A stretch of DNA of 13,651 nt from an uncultured Gammaproteobacteria bacterium. GTDB lineage: Bacteria > Pseudomonadota > Gammaproteobacteria > Arenicellales > Poriferihabitantaceae. The position numbers and the translations under genes were made by a program. Positions 6,243 to 13,649 of this stretch are shown here, in pieces. The notes beneath the pieces are model-generated. The model worked only from the letters and a program-made list of their open reading frames with translations. It did not search any database and was not told where the DNA came from. The DNA lies in the NCBI GenBank assembly GCA_938021685.1, contig CALIFM010000257.1, positions 1-13,651 of the forward strand, given 5' to 3'. Position 1 is the stretch's first letter. Each line of letters begins with the position of its first letter.

Positions 6243-7976
6243 ATGAAGAATATTATTGGAAAAGTCATTTCGCAAGGGCTTGACACGTTGATTGAGGAAG
6301 GCTTATTGAGCAAGGAAGCGAAAGACAGCGTGCATATTGAGCGTGCGCGTGACCGCCAGCACGGTGACTTTGCTAGCAACATCGCGATGGTGCTAGCAAA
6401 GCAAGCAAAAATGGCCCCGTGCGCAATTGCAGAAAAATTGCTAGCCGCGATGCCAAGCCATGCTTCGATTACAGAGGTCAATATCGCAGGGCCAGGCTTT
6501 ATCAATTTTAAACTAGCAACACAAACACAAAGTGCCATTATTGATACTGTGCGCCAGGCCGGTGAAGAGTATGGCAAATCAAAAGTTGGCGCGGGCGAAA
6601 AGGTGATGTTGGAGTTTGTTTCTTCCAACCCGACCGGGCCACTACATGTTGGTCATGGCCGAGGTGCAGCCTATGGTGATGCGCTGCGACGCTTACTTAA
6701 CGCTTGCGGCTACGAAGCGCATGCAGAATATTATGTCAACGACGCGGGCCGCCAGATGCATATTTTGGCAATCAGTGTTTATGTGCGATACCTTGAGGCT
6801 GCTGGTCAACCAGCTAGCTTGCCTGCAAATGGATATAAGGGTGCGTATGTTTCTGACCTTGGAGCTGCACTGTATACGAATGAAGGCGATGATTTACTAC
6901 TAGAGCTTGCTACTTTGTTTGCTGATTTACCAGAAGATGAAGAGGCCAGTATCGATGCGTTAATTAGCCGCGTGCAAACAGGCTTAGGCGAGAAAAAATA
7001 CGGCCTTGTTTTTGATGCGGGGCTGAATGCCTTGGTTGAGGATATTCGTCAAGACCTGAGTGAGTTTGGGGTTGAGTTTGAAACCTGGTATTCAGAACGC
7101 TCATTGGTAGATAAGGGTATGATCAGTGCCGCGGTTGAAGTGCTAAAGAGTAACGGTAAGCTGTATGAGCAAGCAGGAGCGTGGTGGTTTAAGTCGACTG
7201 ATTACGGTGATGAGAAAGACCGAGTGGTGCTGCGGGCCAATGGCGCGCATACCTACTTTGCTGCCGACATTGCCTATCATCTTGATAAGCGCCAGCGCGG
7301 CTATGACAAGCTGATTAATATTTGGGGTGCCGACCACCATGGGTATATCCCACGGGTAAAGGCAGCCTTTTCCGCGATGGGTGAAGACGCGGAGCGTCTA
7401 CATGTTTTATGGGTGCAATTTGCAGTGCTGTATCGAGGTGAAGAGAAGGTGTCGATGTCCACTCGCGGTGGTGACTTTGTTACTTTGCGCCAGCTGCGTG
7501 AAGAAGTGGGCAATGATGCAGCGCGTTATTTCTATGTGATGCGCAAACCTGAGCAGCACATGGACTTCGATCTAGAATTAGCTAAGTCGCAAAGCGCTGA
7601 TAATCCGGTTTATTATGTGCAATATGCCCATGCAAGGGTTTGCAGCGTATACCGTCAACTAGAAGAAAAAGGTTTGCAGCCCGGTGTAGATGCCGATTAT
7701 AGTTTGTTGGGTGAGCAGCAAGAGCTGGACTTGATGATGCAATTAGCACGCTATCCTGAAGTGGTTGAAAAAGCTGCACGCGATTATGCACCGCACCAGG
7801 TAGCTAATTATCTGCGTGAGCTGGCAACCGCATTTCATGCTTATTACAATGCACATCCGTTTATTTCATCTGAAGAGAATTTGCGCAATGCACGTTTAGC
7901 GCTGATTGATGCTGTGCGCGTAGTCATCGCCTGCGGCTTAAACACATTGGGGGTCAGTGCCCCTGAGGCAATGTAA
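6243..7976 (+). CDS. argS: Arginyl-tRNA synthetase
   Basis: This class I synthetase ligates arginine to tRNA-Arg and needs tRNA-Arg for amino acid activation. It is 577 aa, normal for the family. An N-terminal additional domain (with RDRQHGDFASNIAMVLAK) precedes the HIGH signature HVGH (135-138, within SSNPTGPLHVGHGRGAAYGD). The KMSK position is the variant KVSMSTR (402-408). Many ArgRS enzymes, including Pseudomonas-type ones, lack a canonical KMSK, so this is not a defect. The C-terminal DALR anticodon-binding domain follows NPVYYVQYAHARVCSVYRQL. The ATG 6243 start has no good SD. It begins a tightly packed run of genes reaching hemD; argS followed by a SPOR-domain gene is also the order in Pseudomonas. 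Confidence 0.97.
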   Translation: MKNIIGKVISQGLDTLIEEGLLSKEAKDSVHIERARDRQHGDFASNIAMVLAKQAKMAPCAIAEKLLAAMPSHASITEVNIAGPGFINFKLATQTQSAIIDTVRQAGEEYGKSKVGAGEKVMLEFVSSNPTGPLHVGHGRGAAYGDALRRLLNACGYEAHAEYYVNDAGRQMHILAISVYVRYLEAAGQPASLPANGYKGAYVSDLGAALYTNEGDDLLLELATLFADLPEDEEASIDALISRVQTGLGEKKYGLVFDAGLNALVEDIRQDLSEFGVEFETWYSERSLVDKGMISAAVEVLKSNGKLYEQAGAWWFKSTDYGDEKDRVVLRANGAHTYFAADIAYHLDKRQRGYDKLINIWGADHHGYIPRVKAAFSAMGEDAERLHVLWVQFAVLYRGEEKVSMSTRGGDFVTLRQLREEVGNDAARYFYVMRKPEQHMDFDLELAKSQSADNPVYYVQYAHARVCSVYRQLEEKGLQPGVDADYSLLGEQQELDLMMQLARYPEVVEKAARDYAPHQVANYLRELATAFHAYYNAHPFISSEENLRNARLALIDAVRVVIACGLNTLGVSAPEAM

Positions 7977-7977
7977 A

Positions 7978-8637
7978 ATGGCACAAGCACGAAGAAAGAA
8001 AGCGCGCGTAAGCAAAAAACAAGAAAAAAATGGTGCTGGCATTGCCAGTCAGGCGTTTATGTTTTTATTTGCGGGTATCTTAATTGGGGTGCTATCTACT
8101 TTATTCTGGCAAGGTTATCGCACCAGTCATGATGATGACATCGGTAGTGGCTTGAAAGACATGGTGGACAAGTCGCGCGAAAATTCGCAGAAACAGCAAG
8201 CTCAGCAGGATGATACAACACCGATTGTTGTTGCTGATGAGCCGCGTCAAAAAGCGCAATATGACTTTTATACAGTGCTGCCTGCTATTGAAGAAGTATT
8301 GCCGAAAGAGGCGGAAGAGCCAGCCCCTGCCAGTGCGCCTGAAGAACAAGCGCCCATAGCAGCTGCAGACAAGCCTACCGAAACCGCACCTAACGTAGAT
8401 ACGGCTTATTTCTTGCAGGTGGCCTCTTACCAACGCGAAGCCGATGCCGAAGGCCTTAAAGCGAAGCTAGCCTTAAGCGGGTTGCGAGCCACTATTCAGA
8501 GCGTGAGTATTGAACAAAAACAATACTATCGAGTGCGTATCGGGCCGTATACTGACTACGGTAATATGACGGCTGCTGATTACAAGCTCAGCCAGATGGG
8601 TTTTAAAGCCTTACGGCTGCGAGTAAAGCAGGGTTAG
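7978..8637 (+). CDS. SPOR-domain inner-membrane protein, FtsN-like
   Basis: This 219-aa protein has a short Lys/Arg-rich cytoplasmic tail (1-20) and one transmembrane helix (about 24-44, FMFLFAGILIGVLSTLFW). A flexible periplasmic Gln-, then Pro/Ala/Glu-rich linker leads to a C-terminal SPOR domain (about 143-219, starting AYFLQVASYQREADAEGLK and including YYRVRIGPY). SPOR domains bind denuded peptidoglycan glycans at the division septum, so a role in septation is likely. The architecture matches FtsN, and Pseudomonas has an FtsN-like SPOR gene right after argS. I chose ATG 7978 (GAGG at 7965-7968, 1 bp after the argS stop) over the in-frame GTG 7957 inside argS. Whether it is the essential FtsN or a paralogue cannot be decided here. 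Confidence 0.88.
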   Translation: MAQARRKKARVSKKQEKNGAGIASQAFMFLFAGILIGVLSTLFWQGYRTSHDDDIGSGLKDMVDKSRENSQKQQAQQDDTTPIVVADEPRQKAQYDFYTVLPAIEEVLPKEAEEPAPASAPEEQAPIAAADKPTETAPNVDTAYFLQVASYQREADAEGLKAKLALSGLRATIQSVSIEQKQYYRVRIGPYTDYGNMTAADYKLSQMGFKALRLRVKQG

Positions 8638-8640
8638 GCA

Positions 8641-9171
8641 ATGTGCTCGCCAGTTGGCCACACATTGGGCGGCTTTATTGCTGGCGCGCCGCCAGCATTT
8701 AACTGGCGCTGGCTATTGTTTATTTTGCTTGCGGCCAATGCGCCTGATCTTGATTTTCTCGCCGGCGCACTAGTAGGCGAATTCAATCGCTATCATCATA
8801 TGGCCAGCCACTCTATAATGGCGAGTGCGATTTTTATGCTGCTAGTGTTTATTGTGCTGCGCCTAAATAACAGCCAATCGTTTAAAGCGGTATGGCTTGG
8901 CGGACTGGCCTATAACGCGCATTTGTTATTGGATTGCATCACCATCGATAGCTCAGCACCGCGTGGCATGCAGTTGTTCTGGCCGTTCACTGAGCAATAT
9001 TTTATTGCGCCGTTCACCTTCTTTACTAACATTCAGCACGGTGGGCGTAATGACACTGTATGGGAAGCTTTAGGGCCAATTTTTTCGATGCATAATTTAG
9101 GCGCTGTTTTCTTAGAGCTGGCCGTTTTGTTGCCTATTTTTTTGTTTATGCAATGGCGCAAGCGCACTTAA
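8641..9171 (+). CDS. YdjM-family (PF04307-like) membrane-bound putative metal-dependent hydrolase
   Basis: This 176-aa integral membrane protein has about four hydrophobic segments. Conserved polar residues sit at their edges as in the YdjM/DUF457 family: GHTLGG (His7), NAPDLDF (Asp36, Asp38), YHHMASHS (His52, His53, His57), and AYNAHLLLDCITID (His94, Asp98). These are the presumed metal ligands. The biochemical reaction is not established for the family. The E. coli ydjM gene is SOS-regulated, but no LexA-type box (CTGT-N8-ACAG) is visible upstream here. It starts 3 bp after the SPOR stop and ends 3 bp before hemC, so it is translated from the same message. Family call is fairly confident; function unknown. 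Confidence 0.8.
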   Translation: MCSPVGHTLGGFIAGAPPAFNWRWLLFILLAANAPDLDFLAGALVGEFNRYHHMASHSIMASAIFMLLVFIVLRLNNSQSFKAVWLGGLAYNAHLLLDCITIDSSAPRGMQLFWPFTEQYFIAPFTFFTNIQHGGRNDTVWEALGPIFSMHNLGAVFLELAVLLPIFLFMQWRKRT

Positions 9172-9174
9172 GTA

Positions 9175-10113
9175 ATGCCACGGACATTTAAAATTGGAAC
9201 CCGCAAAAGCCCATTGGCTTTGTGGCAAGCGCATTATGTACGTGACCAACTATTACAAGCGCACTCGAGCTTAAAGGTTGAGCTGGTTGAAATCGTCTCT
9301 TCCGGCGATAAGCATTTGAAAACGGCTCTGGCTAAGGTGGGCGGTAAAGGCTTATTCTTGAAAGAGCTGGAACAAGCGCTGTTAGATCGAAGTGTAGACA
9401 TCGCTGTGCATTCGATGAAAGACGTCACAGTAGACTTGCCAAGCGGCCTGCATATTCCAGTCATGTGTTCGCGCGAAGACCCAAGTGATGCCTTTGTTTC
9501 TAATCATTATACAAGCCTTGCCGATTTGCCTGATGGGGCCAAAGTAGGCACATGTAGCTTGCGGCGTAAAAGCCAAATTGCTGCGCGATTCAAGCATTTA
9601 CAGTTGTTGGATTTGCGCGGCAATGTTGGCACTCGCTTGCAGCGCTTAGACAACGGTGATTTTGATGCGATTATTCTAGCCACTGCAGGCCTTCTAAGGC
9701 TGGGCTTTAAAGAACGTATCAAGGTTAAACTAAGTACCGATGAGATGTTGCCCGCTGTGGGGCAAGGGGCGCTGGGCATTGAATGCAGGTTGGATGATGA
9801 AGCCACTTTGAGTTTGCTTGAGTCGCTTAATTGCCCAACCACTTTCACTCAAGTGCAAGCTGAGCGCACAGCCAATAAAATGCTAGGTGGCGGCTGCCAT
9901 GTGCCAGTTGCCGCTTATGCTGAGCCTATTGATGGCCAGCTACAGTTACGTGCATTGGTGGCCTCGGTTGATGGAACTACAGTGCTGAAAACCCAACATC
10001 AAGGCGCACTGGATGCTCCTGAGCAGTTGGGGCAAGCAGCCGCTGAAGACTTACTCGAGCAGGGTGCACAAGGCATTTTGCAGGATGTGTATCAACAACT
10101 GGGTCGTGGCTGA
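9175..10113 (+). CDS. hemC: Porphobilinogen deaminase (hydroxymethylbilane synthase)
   Basis: HemC polymerises four porphobilinogen molecules into hydroxymethylbilane for haem and sirohaem synthesis, in the cytoplasm. It is 312 aa, about the length of E. coli HemC. Visible signatures: GTRKSPLALWQA at the N-terminus, KGLFLKELEQALL, AVHSMKDVTVDLP with the catalytic Asp at residue 83, TCSLRRKSQ and LDLRGNVGTRLQRLD (substrate-binding arginines). The cofactor-attachment loop MLGGGCHVPVAAYAE carries Cys241 for the dipyrromethane cofactor. The ATG is 3 bp after the YdjM-family stop, with no independent promoter evident, so expression probably depends on the argS-led operon. It overlaps hemD. Confidence 0.97.
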   Translation: MPRTFKIGTRKSPLALWQAHYVRDQLLQAHSSLKVELVEIVSSGDKHLKTALAKVGGKGLFLKELEQALLDRSVDIAVHSMKDVTVDLPSGLHIPVMCSREDPSDAFVSNHYTSLADLPDGAKVGTCSLRRKSQIAARFKHLQLLDLRGNVGTRLQRLDNGDFDAIILATAGLLRLGFKERIKVKLSTDEMLPAVGQGALGIECRLDDEATLSLLESLNCPTTFTQVQAERTANKMLGGGCHVPVAAYAEPIDGQLQLRALVASVDGTTVLKTQHQGALDAPEQLGQAAAEDLLEQGAQGILQDVYQQLGRG

Positions 10114-10906
10114 TCGCGAGCCCCAGCCTTCCCAAGCACTGCAAGGCTTAAGTTGCTTGGTGACACGGCCCAGCGCCGCTGCGCAGGGTTTGCTGGAGAA
10201 CATCAATCGCTTAGGGGGGCAGGCTATTCACTTGCCTGCGTTTGAAATCGTACCGATCACTAATTTTACTGTCCTAGATGAGGCCATTGCCTCGCAACAA
10301 GGCATTGATCTCAACATTTTTGTTAGCCAACATGCAGCGCGTGCTGTATTGGCTCGTTTGACACAATTGACTGCATCACTCACAGGCGAATTGGCGGCGG
10401 TTGGCCCCGTGACAGCTGCTTGCCTACAAGCTTGTAGCCAGCCGGTGTTGCTGCCCGCTTCATCAGATTTCACAACAGAAGGCTTATTACAATTACCACG
10501 CTTACAAACGGTTGAAGGGCAACGTATACGTGTTTTTCGTGGCGACAGGGGCCGCGAAACCCTAAAAGATGTCTTGCAGCAGCGCGGCGCACGCGTGGAA
10601 TATGTAAGTTGTTATCAGCGAATTGCACCGAGCGATAAAACAGTTGCCAAGGCTGTTCAGCAATTGATGCAGGCTAAGCGAGCAATTGCCTTGTTCTATA
10701 GCTTACTCAGCGCGCAACAAACGATGGCGAGATTACCCAATGCTTGCCAACAATTTTTGGAACAGGCTACTTGGGTGGTGCCGAGCGAGCGCATAAAGCA
10801 GGTCTTAGTCGCTCAATATAAAAAAAGCCGTATTGTGGTGGCTGTTTCAGCCTGCGATGAGGACATGCTGCAAGCATTGTTGGGTTCGTATAAAGCTAAC
10901 CCATAG
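10085..10906 (+). CDS. hemD: Uroporphyrinogen-III synthase
   Basis: HemD cyclises hydroxymethylbilane to uroporphyrinogen III with D-ring inversion, the step after HemC. From ATG 10085 it is 273 aa. Family signatures are LSCLVTRPSAAAQGLLENI at the N-terminus, HLPAFEIVPI, ELAAVGPVTAACL, the inter-domain SSDFTTEGLLQLPRL, and VFRGDRGRETLKDVLQQRGA. The family is divergent, so these plus the position after hemC carry the call. Start is uncertain: ATG 10085 overlaps hemC by 29 bp and GTG 10106 by 8 bp; both give a sensible N-terminus, and the core homology begins only at about QALQGLSCLVTRP. An upstream in-frame ATG at 10013 would overlap hemC by about 100 bp and is unlikely. The usual hemX and hemY partners do not follow. 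Confidence 0.93.
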   Translation: MCINNWVVADREPQPSQALQGLSCLVTRPSAAAQGLLENINRLGGQAIHLPAFEIVPITNFTVLDEAIASQQGIDLNIFVSQHAARAVLARLTQLTASLTGELAAVGPVTAACLQACSQPVLLPASSDFTTEGLLQLPRLQTVEGQRIRVFRGDRGRETLKDVLQQRGARVEYVSCYQRIAPSDKTVAKAVQQLMQAKRAIALFYSLLSAQQTMARLPNACQQFLEQATWVVPSERIKQVLVAQYKKSRIVVAVSACDEDMLQALLGSYKANP

Positions 10907-10912
10907 GGGTTA
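10897..10912. terminator. Hairpin at the convergent hemD/lysR ends
   Basis: A perfect 6-bp stem TAACCC (10897-10902) / GGGTTA (10907-10912) with an ATAG loop spans the hemD stop codon, in the 11-bp gap between converging genes. There is no proper U-run on either side, so termination is possible but weakly supported. Confidence 0.35.
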
Positions 10913-10917
10913 AATGC

Positions 10918-11814
10918 TTACTTTGACTGTGCTGATTCTTCTAGCACAAAGTCCCAGAACGCCTGCGTGGTAGCCGACAGTTTTTTACCGCTGCGGTGGC
11001 CGATATGCCACTTTTTCAATATTGGAAAGTGTTGTACATCCAGCGTGACCAAGCGGCCTGCTTTTAATTCCAAATCGACTGTGTGGAATGACACTAAGGC
11101 CAAGCCAAGGCCTGCTTCAACCGCTTGCTTGATCGCTTCGTTGCCAGACAGTTGGGTGGTGACACGTGGATGGATGTCGTATTTATTAAACATCGATTCC
11201 ATTGCACCGCGCGTGCCCGATCCACTTTCGCGGAGCACAAATTTTTCATTGTTTAAGCTGGTGATTGGTAGATCTTTTTTACCTGCTAAAGAGTGGTGCG
11301 GGTTGGCAATAATCACTAGCGGATTGTCCATAAAAGCTTGCGAGTGCAAATCAGCACTTTGTGGCGGACGGCCCATCAGCACTAAGTCGGGCTCGTTGGT
11401 CTCAAGTTGTTTAAGTAAGTTTTGACGGTTAGTCACATCTAGGCTTATTTGCACGTTTGAGTGCGCTTGGCTAAAGCGGGAGATAAGGCGGGTGGCAAAA
11501 TAGTTCACCGTTGATGCGATGCAGATGCGCAAACGTCCACCATCAATGCCTTTGAGCTGGTCTAGGTCATGGCTAATGGAGTCCAGTTTTGTGATAATCG
11601 ATTTTGCGTGACCCAGCATTACTTGCCCAGCCTCGGTGAGGTAAATTTTTTTACCGATTTGCTCGAATAAAGGAAGGTCAGCCGATTTTTCTAGCTGCTT
11701 GATTTGCATCGAGACAGCCGGTTGAGTTAAGTGTAGCTCTTCCGCAGCACGGGTATAACTTAAGTGCTTGGCCACAGAGATAAAAACTTGTAGCTGCCGG
11801 ATTGTTATATGCAT
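10918..11814 (-). CDS. LysR-family regulator, CbbR-like
   Basis: This 298-aa protein has an N-terminal winged HTH (about 1-60, including YTRAAEELHLTQPAVSMQIKQLE) and a two-lobed effector-binding domain. Many stretches recall CbbR, the activator of Calvin-cycle operons: LFEQIGKKIYLTEAG, IASTVNYFA, LDVTNRQNLLKQLE, DLVLMGRPPQ, AFMDNPLVIIA, FVLRESGSGTRGAME, NEAIKQAVEAGLGLALVS, RLVTLDVQHFPI. The similarity is judged by eye from known family sequences. No Rubisco or phosphoribulokinase gene is in the window, so the target is unknown and the symbol cbbR is not assigned. ATG 11814 is preceded by AAGG with 8-bp spacing. The gene converges on hemD with an 11-bp gap. A dyad 68 bp upstream may serve autoregulation. 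Confidence 0.9.
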   Translation of the reverse strand: MHITIRQLQVFISVAKHLSYTRAAEELHLTQPAVSMQIKQLEKSADLPLFEQIGKKIYLTEAGQVMLGHAKSIITKLDSISHDLDQLKGIDGGRLRICIASTVNYFATRLISRFSQAHSNVQISLDVTNRQNLLKQLETNEPDLVLMGRPPQSADLHSQAFMDNPLVIIANPHHSLAGKKDLPITSLNNEKFVLRESGSGTRGAMESMFNKYDIHPRVTTQLSGNEAIKQAVEAGLGLALVSFHTVDLELKAGRLVTLDVQHFPILKKWHIGHRSGKKLSATTQAFWDFVLEESAQSK

Positions 11815-11881
11815 TTAGTGCGCCTTATAGTCTGAACCAATCAAGCTATTTTAACGCTACGCACGGCAGAGGCATAAGGTT

Positions 11882-11901
11882 TTATTTATAATACTAAATA
11901 A
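11882..11901. promoter_or_regulatory. Candidate LysR-type operator upstream of the CbbR-like gene
   Basis: A perfect inverted repeat TTATTTA (11882-11888) / TAAATAA (11895-11901) with a 6-bp spacer contains a T-N11-A arrangement, as in LysR-type boxes. It lies 68 bp upstream of the regulator's start, a usual place for autoregulation. Its AT-richness raises the chance of coincidence. Confidence 0.4.
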
Positions 11902-11981
11902 TAAAGGTGATTTAGCCTTATTTTTTGAGCAGTGAATAACTACTAGTGGTTTAAGGGTTAAGTAATTAGAAGTTTAAATCC

Positions 11982-13010
11982 TTAGCGTAGCATCGCTGCT
12001 TGGCCGCACATGGCCAAACCAATGCGCTCCATCTCTTCCCAGATAGTTTTGTTTTGTAGCGGCTGCTGGCCTTTAATCATGCGGTCTAGGCCTGTCACTT
12101 TGCTGTGAATACGGTTCCAGCCGATAGCGCTGATTCGATTGACTGCGCTTTGAGTCAACTTGCTGCGGCTAGACCATATACCAAGCCGCTGAAACAGCGG
12201 TGCGATGCGCTGCCCAGTTGCTTGGGCATTGGCTAGAATAACCAGCTTGCGTGTTTCGCGGGCCAGCGCACCCAGCAATAAAATAGGCTCGGCTTTTTCA
12301 CCCTGTAAGCTGTTTAAAATGCGGCTAGCACGGTTGGCATCGCCAGCTAAACAAGCATCAATAAAAGCAAATGCAGTGAAACGAGCTTGGTCTGACATAA
12401 ATGCTTGCGCCTTTGCGCTGGTCAGTATTTCTTGATCTTTTTGCAAGCTCAAAAAATTAACTTGCTGTGCGGCGGCCAACAAATTGCCTTCAACATAGTG
12501 AGCAATCACCTGCGCCACACCTGCTTCGGCCACTACTTTTTTGGCCTTCAAACGCTGATCAATCCATGTAGCCATTTCATGCTTTTTTACGGCAGCGACC
12601 TCTACACTCGCGCCGGCTGCATCCAGTGCTTTAAACCATTTGCTGTTTTGAGCGGCGCGTTCAACAGCACCGCTGATGACGATCAGTATAGTATCATCGC
12701 TGTGACTCTGGCAATATTCAATTAGCGCCTTAGATCCTTTGTCCCCTGGCTTGCTGTTTGGTATGCGTAGCTCAATAATTTTTTTACTGGCAAATAAAGA
12801 TAGCGATTGATTGGCACTGCCAAGCGTGTCCCAATTAAAGCCAGTTTCAACGTGTAGCTTCTCACGCTCTATAAACCCGGCTGCGGTGCAGTGCTTGCGC
12901 AAAGCACTTAATGTTTCTTCAATAATTAATGGCTCCGCACCAAACAAATGATAAACAGGTAAGGTTGTCTCAGAAGAGGCACTATGCAATTGCTTAGGTG
13001 ATAGTTTCAC
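11982..13010 (-). CDS. holA: DNA polymerase III subunit delta
   Basis: HolA is the wrench subunit of the clamp loader: it opens the beta sliding clamp so that it can be placed on primed DNA. The protein is 342 aa, matching E. coli HolA (343 aa). The N-terminus KLSPKQLHSASSETTLPVYHLFGAEPLIIEETL is typical, with the Y-x-x-x-G-x-E/D-P-L-L/I signature of delta subunits. The region ILIVISGAVERAAQNSKWFKAL and the C-terminal collar domain (ILLLGALARETRKLVILANA) also fit. The start is GTG at 13010-13008, with no good SD. A hairpin with a short U-run (13062-13029) ends about 18 nt before it. Upstream on the same strand is lptE, its usual partner. Confidence 0.93.
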   Translation of the reverse strand: MKLSPKQLHSASSETTLPVYHLFGAEPLIIEETLSALRKHCTAAGFIEREKLHVETGFNWDTLGSANQSLSLFASKKIIELRIPNSKPGDKGSKALIEYCQSHSDDTILIVISGAVERAAQNSKWFKALDAAGASVEVAAVKKHEMATWIDQRLKAKKVVAEAGVAQVIAHYVEGNLLAAAQQVNFLSLQKDQEILTSAKAQAFMSDQARFTAFAFIDACLAGDANRASRILNSLQGEKAEPILLLGALARETRKLVILANAQATGQRIAPLFQRLGIWSSRSKLTQSAVNRISAIGWNRIHSKVTGLDRMIKGQQPLQNKTIWEEMERIGLAMCGQAAMLR

Positions 13011-13028
13011 TGCTTAAGCCGAGCAGAC

Positions 13029-13062
13029 AAAAATAAAGGCGCAACATGGGCGCGCCTTTATT
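13029..13062 (-). terminator. Intrinsic terminator between lptE and holA
   Basis: AATAAAGGCGC (13032-13042) and GCGCCTTTATT (13052-13062) form a perfect 11-bp stem with a 9-nt loop. Read on the minus strand, the stem ends in ATT and runs into TTT, making a short U-tract. The orientation is correct for transcripts leaving lptE toward holA. Confidence 0.75.
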
Positions 13063-13109
13063 GAGGTAAAGTTAAGTATGGCTAGTGCCACCAAGATAAT
13101 AGAATAGAC

Positions 13110-13610
13110 TTAAATCTTGCTCAATAAGCGCAGTATGCGTTGAGAAATAGCTTTTTGCATGTCTTCTTTTAGGAACTCTTCTTCGCGTTCTGCAACGAGA
13201 ATTTCAGTTGGATCATAAAAGAAAGTGCGAGTCTCATTTATGAAATCCGATTTGATTTCTTCACCATCAGGATCAAACAGCTCGAACTCAACATCGTAAT
13301 CTAGGATGTAAGAAGTAGTTTGACCAGTGCTATTAGTGGTGTTTGTGGTGCGTTCATAGAGCGTATCGCTTAAATCCAAAACGGCTGCATTAGCTACAGT
13401 GTCGCTAATGACGATGTCACTAAAGCGCAGGCCTTTTTCAATCTCTTCGAGTAATTCAATGTCTTCACCAATAAGATGAATAACACGTAAGTTTTCTGGC
13501 ACGGTGATTTTGCCGCGCAGCTTAAAGCCGCAACCTGATAAAACCAGTGAGCTAATCAGTAGTGCAATGATGGCAGCAGGGCGAAAGGATTGTCGAATAA
13601 ATTGAAGCAT
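13110..13610 (-). CDS. lptE: LPS-assembly lipoprotein LptE
   Basis: LptE is an outer-membrane lipoprotein that plugs the LptD barrel and helps insert lipopolysaccharide into the outer leaflet. From ATG 13610 it is 166 aa, on the short side for the family. A type II signal peptide (IIALLISSLVLSGC) ends at lipobox Cys27, followed by GFKLRG, the classic LptE mature N-terminus. Mid-protein strands include TSYILDYDVEFELFDPDG, and the C-terminal helix LKEDMQKAISQRILRLLSKI fits the family. An in-frame TTG at 13616 would add two residues (starting M-I-M), but ATG 13610 is more likely. Co-occurrence with holA on the same strand is the usual gammaproteobacterial order; leuS would be expected beyond the window. 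Confidence 0.93.
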   Translation of the reverse strand: MLQFIRQSFRPAAIIALLISSLVLSGCGFKLRGKITVPENLRVIHLIGEDIELLEEIEKGLRFSDIVISDTVANAAVLDLSDTLYERTTNTTNSTGQTTSYILDYDVEFELFDPDGEEIKSDFINETRTFFYDPTEILVAEREEEFLKEDMQKAISQRILRLLSKI

Positions 13611-13643
13611 GATCAATAATCAGTGTGTTGGTTTCTCAAGCAG

Positions 13644-13649
13644 ATTATA
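13644..13649 (-). promoter_or_regulatory. Consensus -10 element upstream of lptE
   Basis: On the minus strand TATAAT lies at 13649-13644, 34 bp upstream of the lptE ATG. Its -35 partner would fall outside the window, so this is half a promoter at best. Confidence 0.35.

Noticed and set aside
7446..7466. Apparent loss of the KMSK motif in ArgS
   Set aside because: Variant or absent KMSK is common in arginyl-tRNA synthetases, including Pseudomonas-type ones, so it is not a defect.
10013..10084. Upstream extension of hemD from ATG 10013
   Set aside because: It would overlap hemC by about 100 bp, and the added residues do not resemble HemD; ATG 10085 or GTG 10106 fits better.
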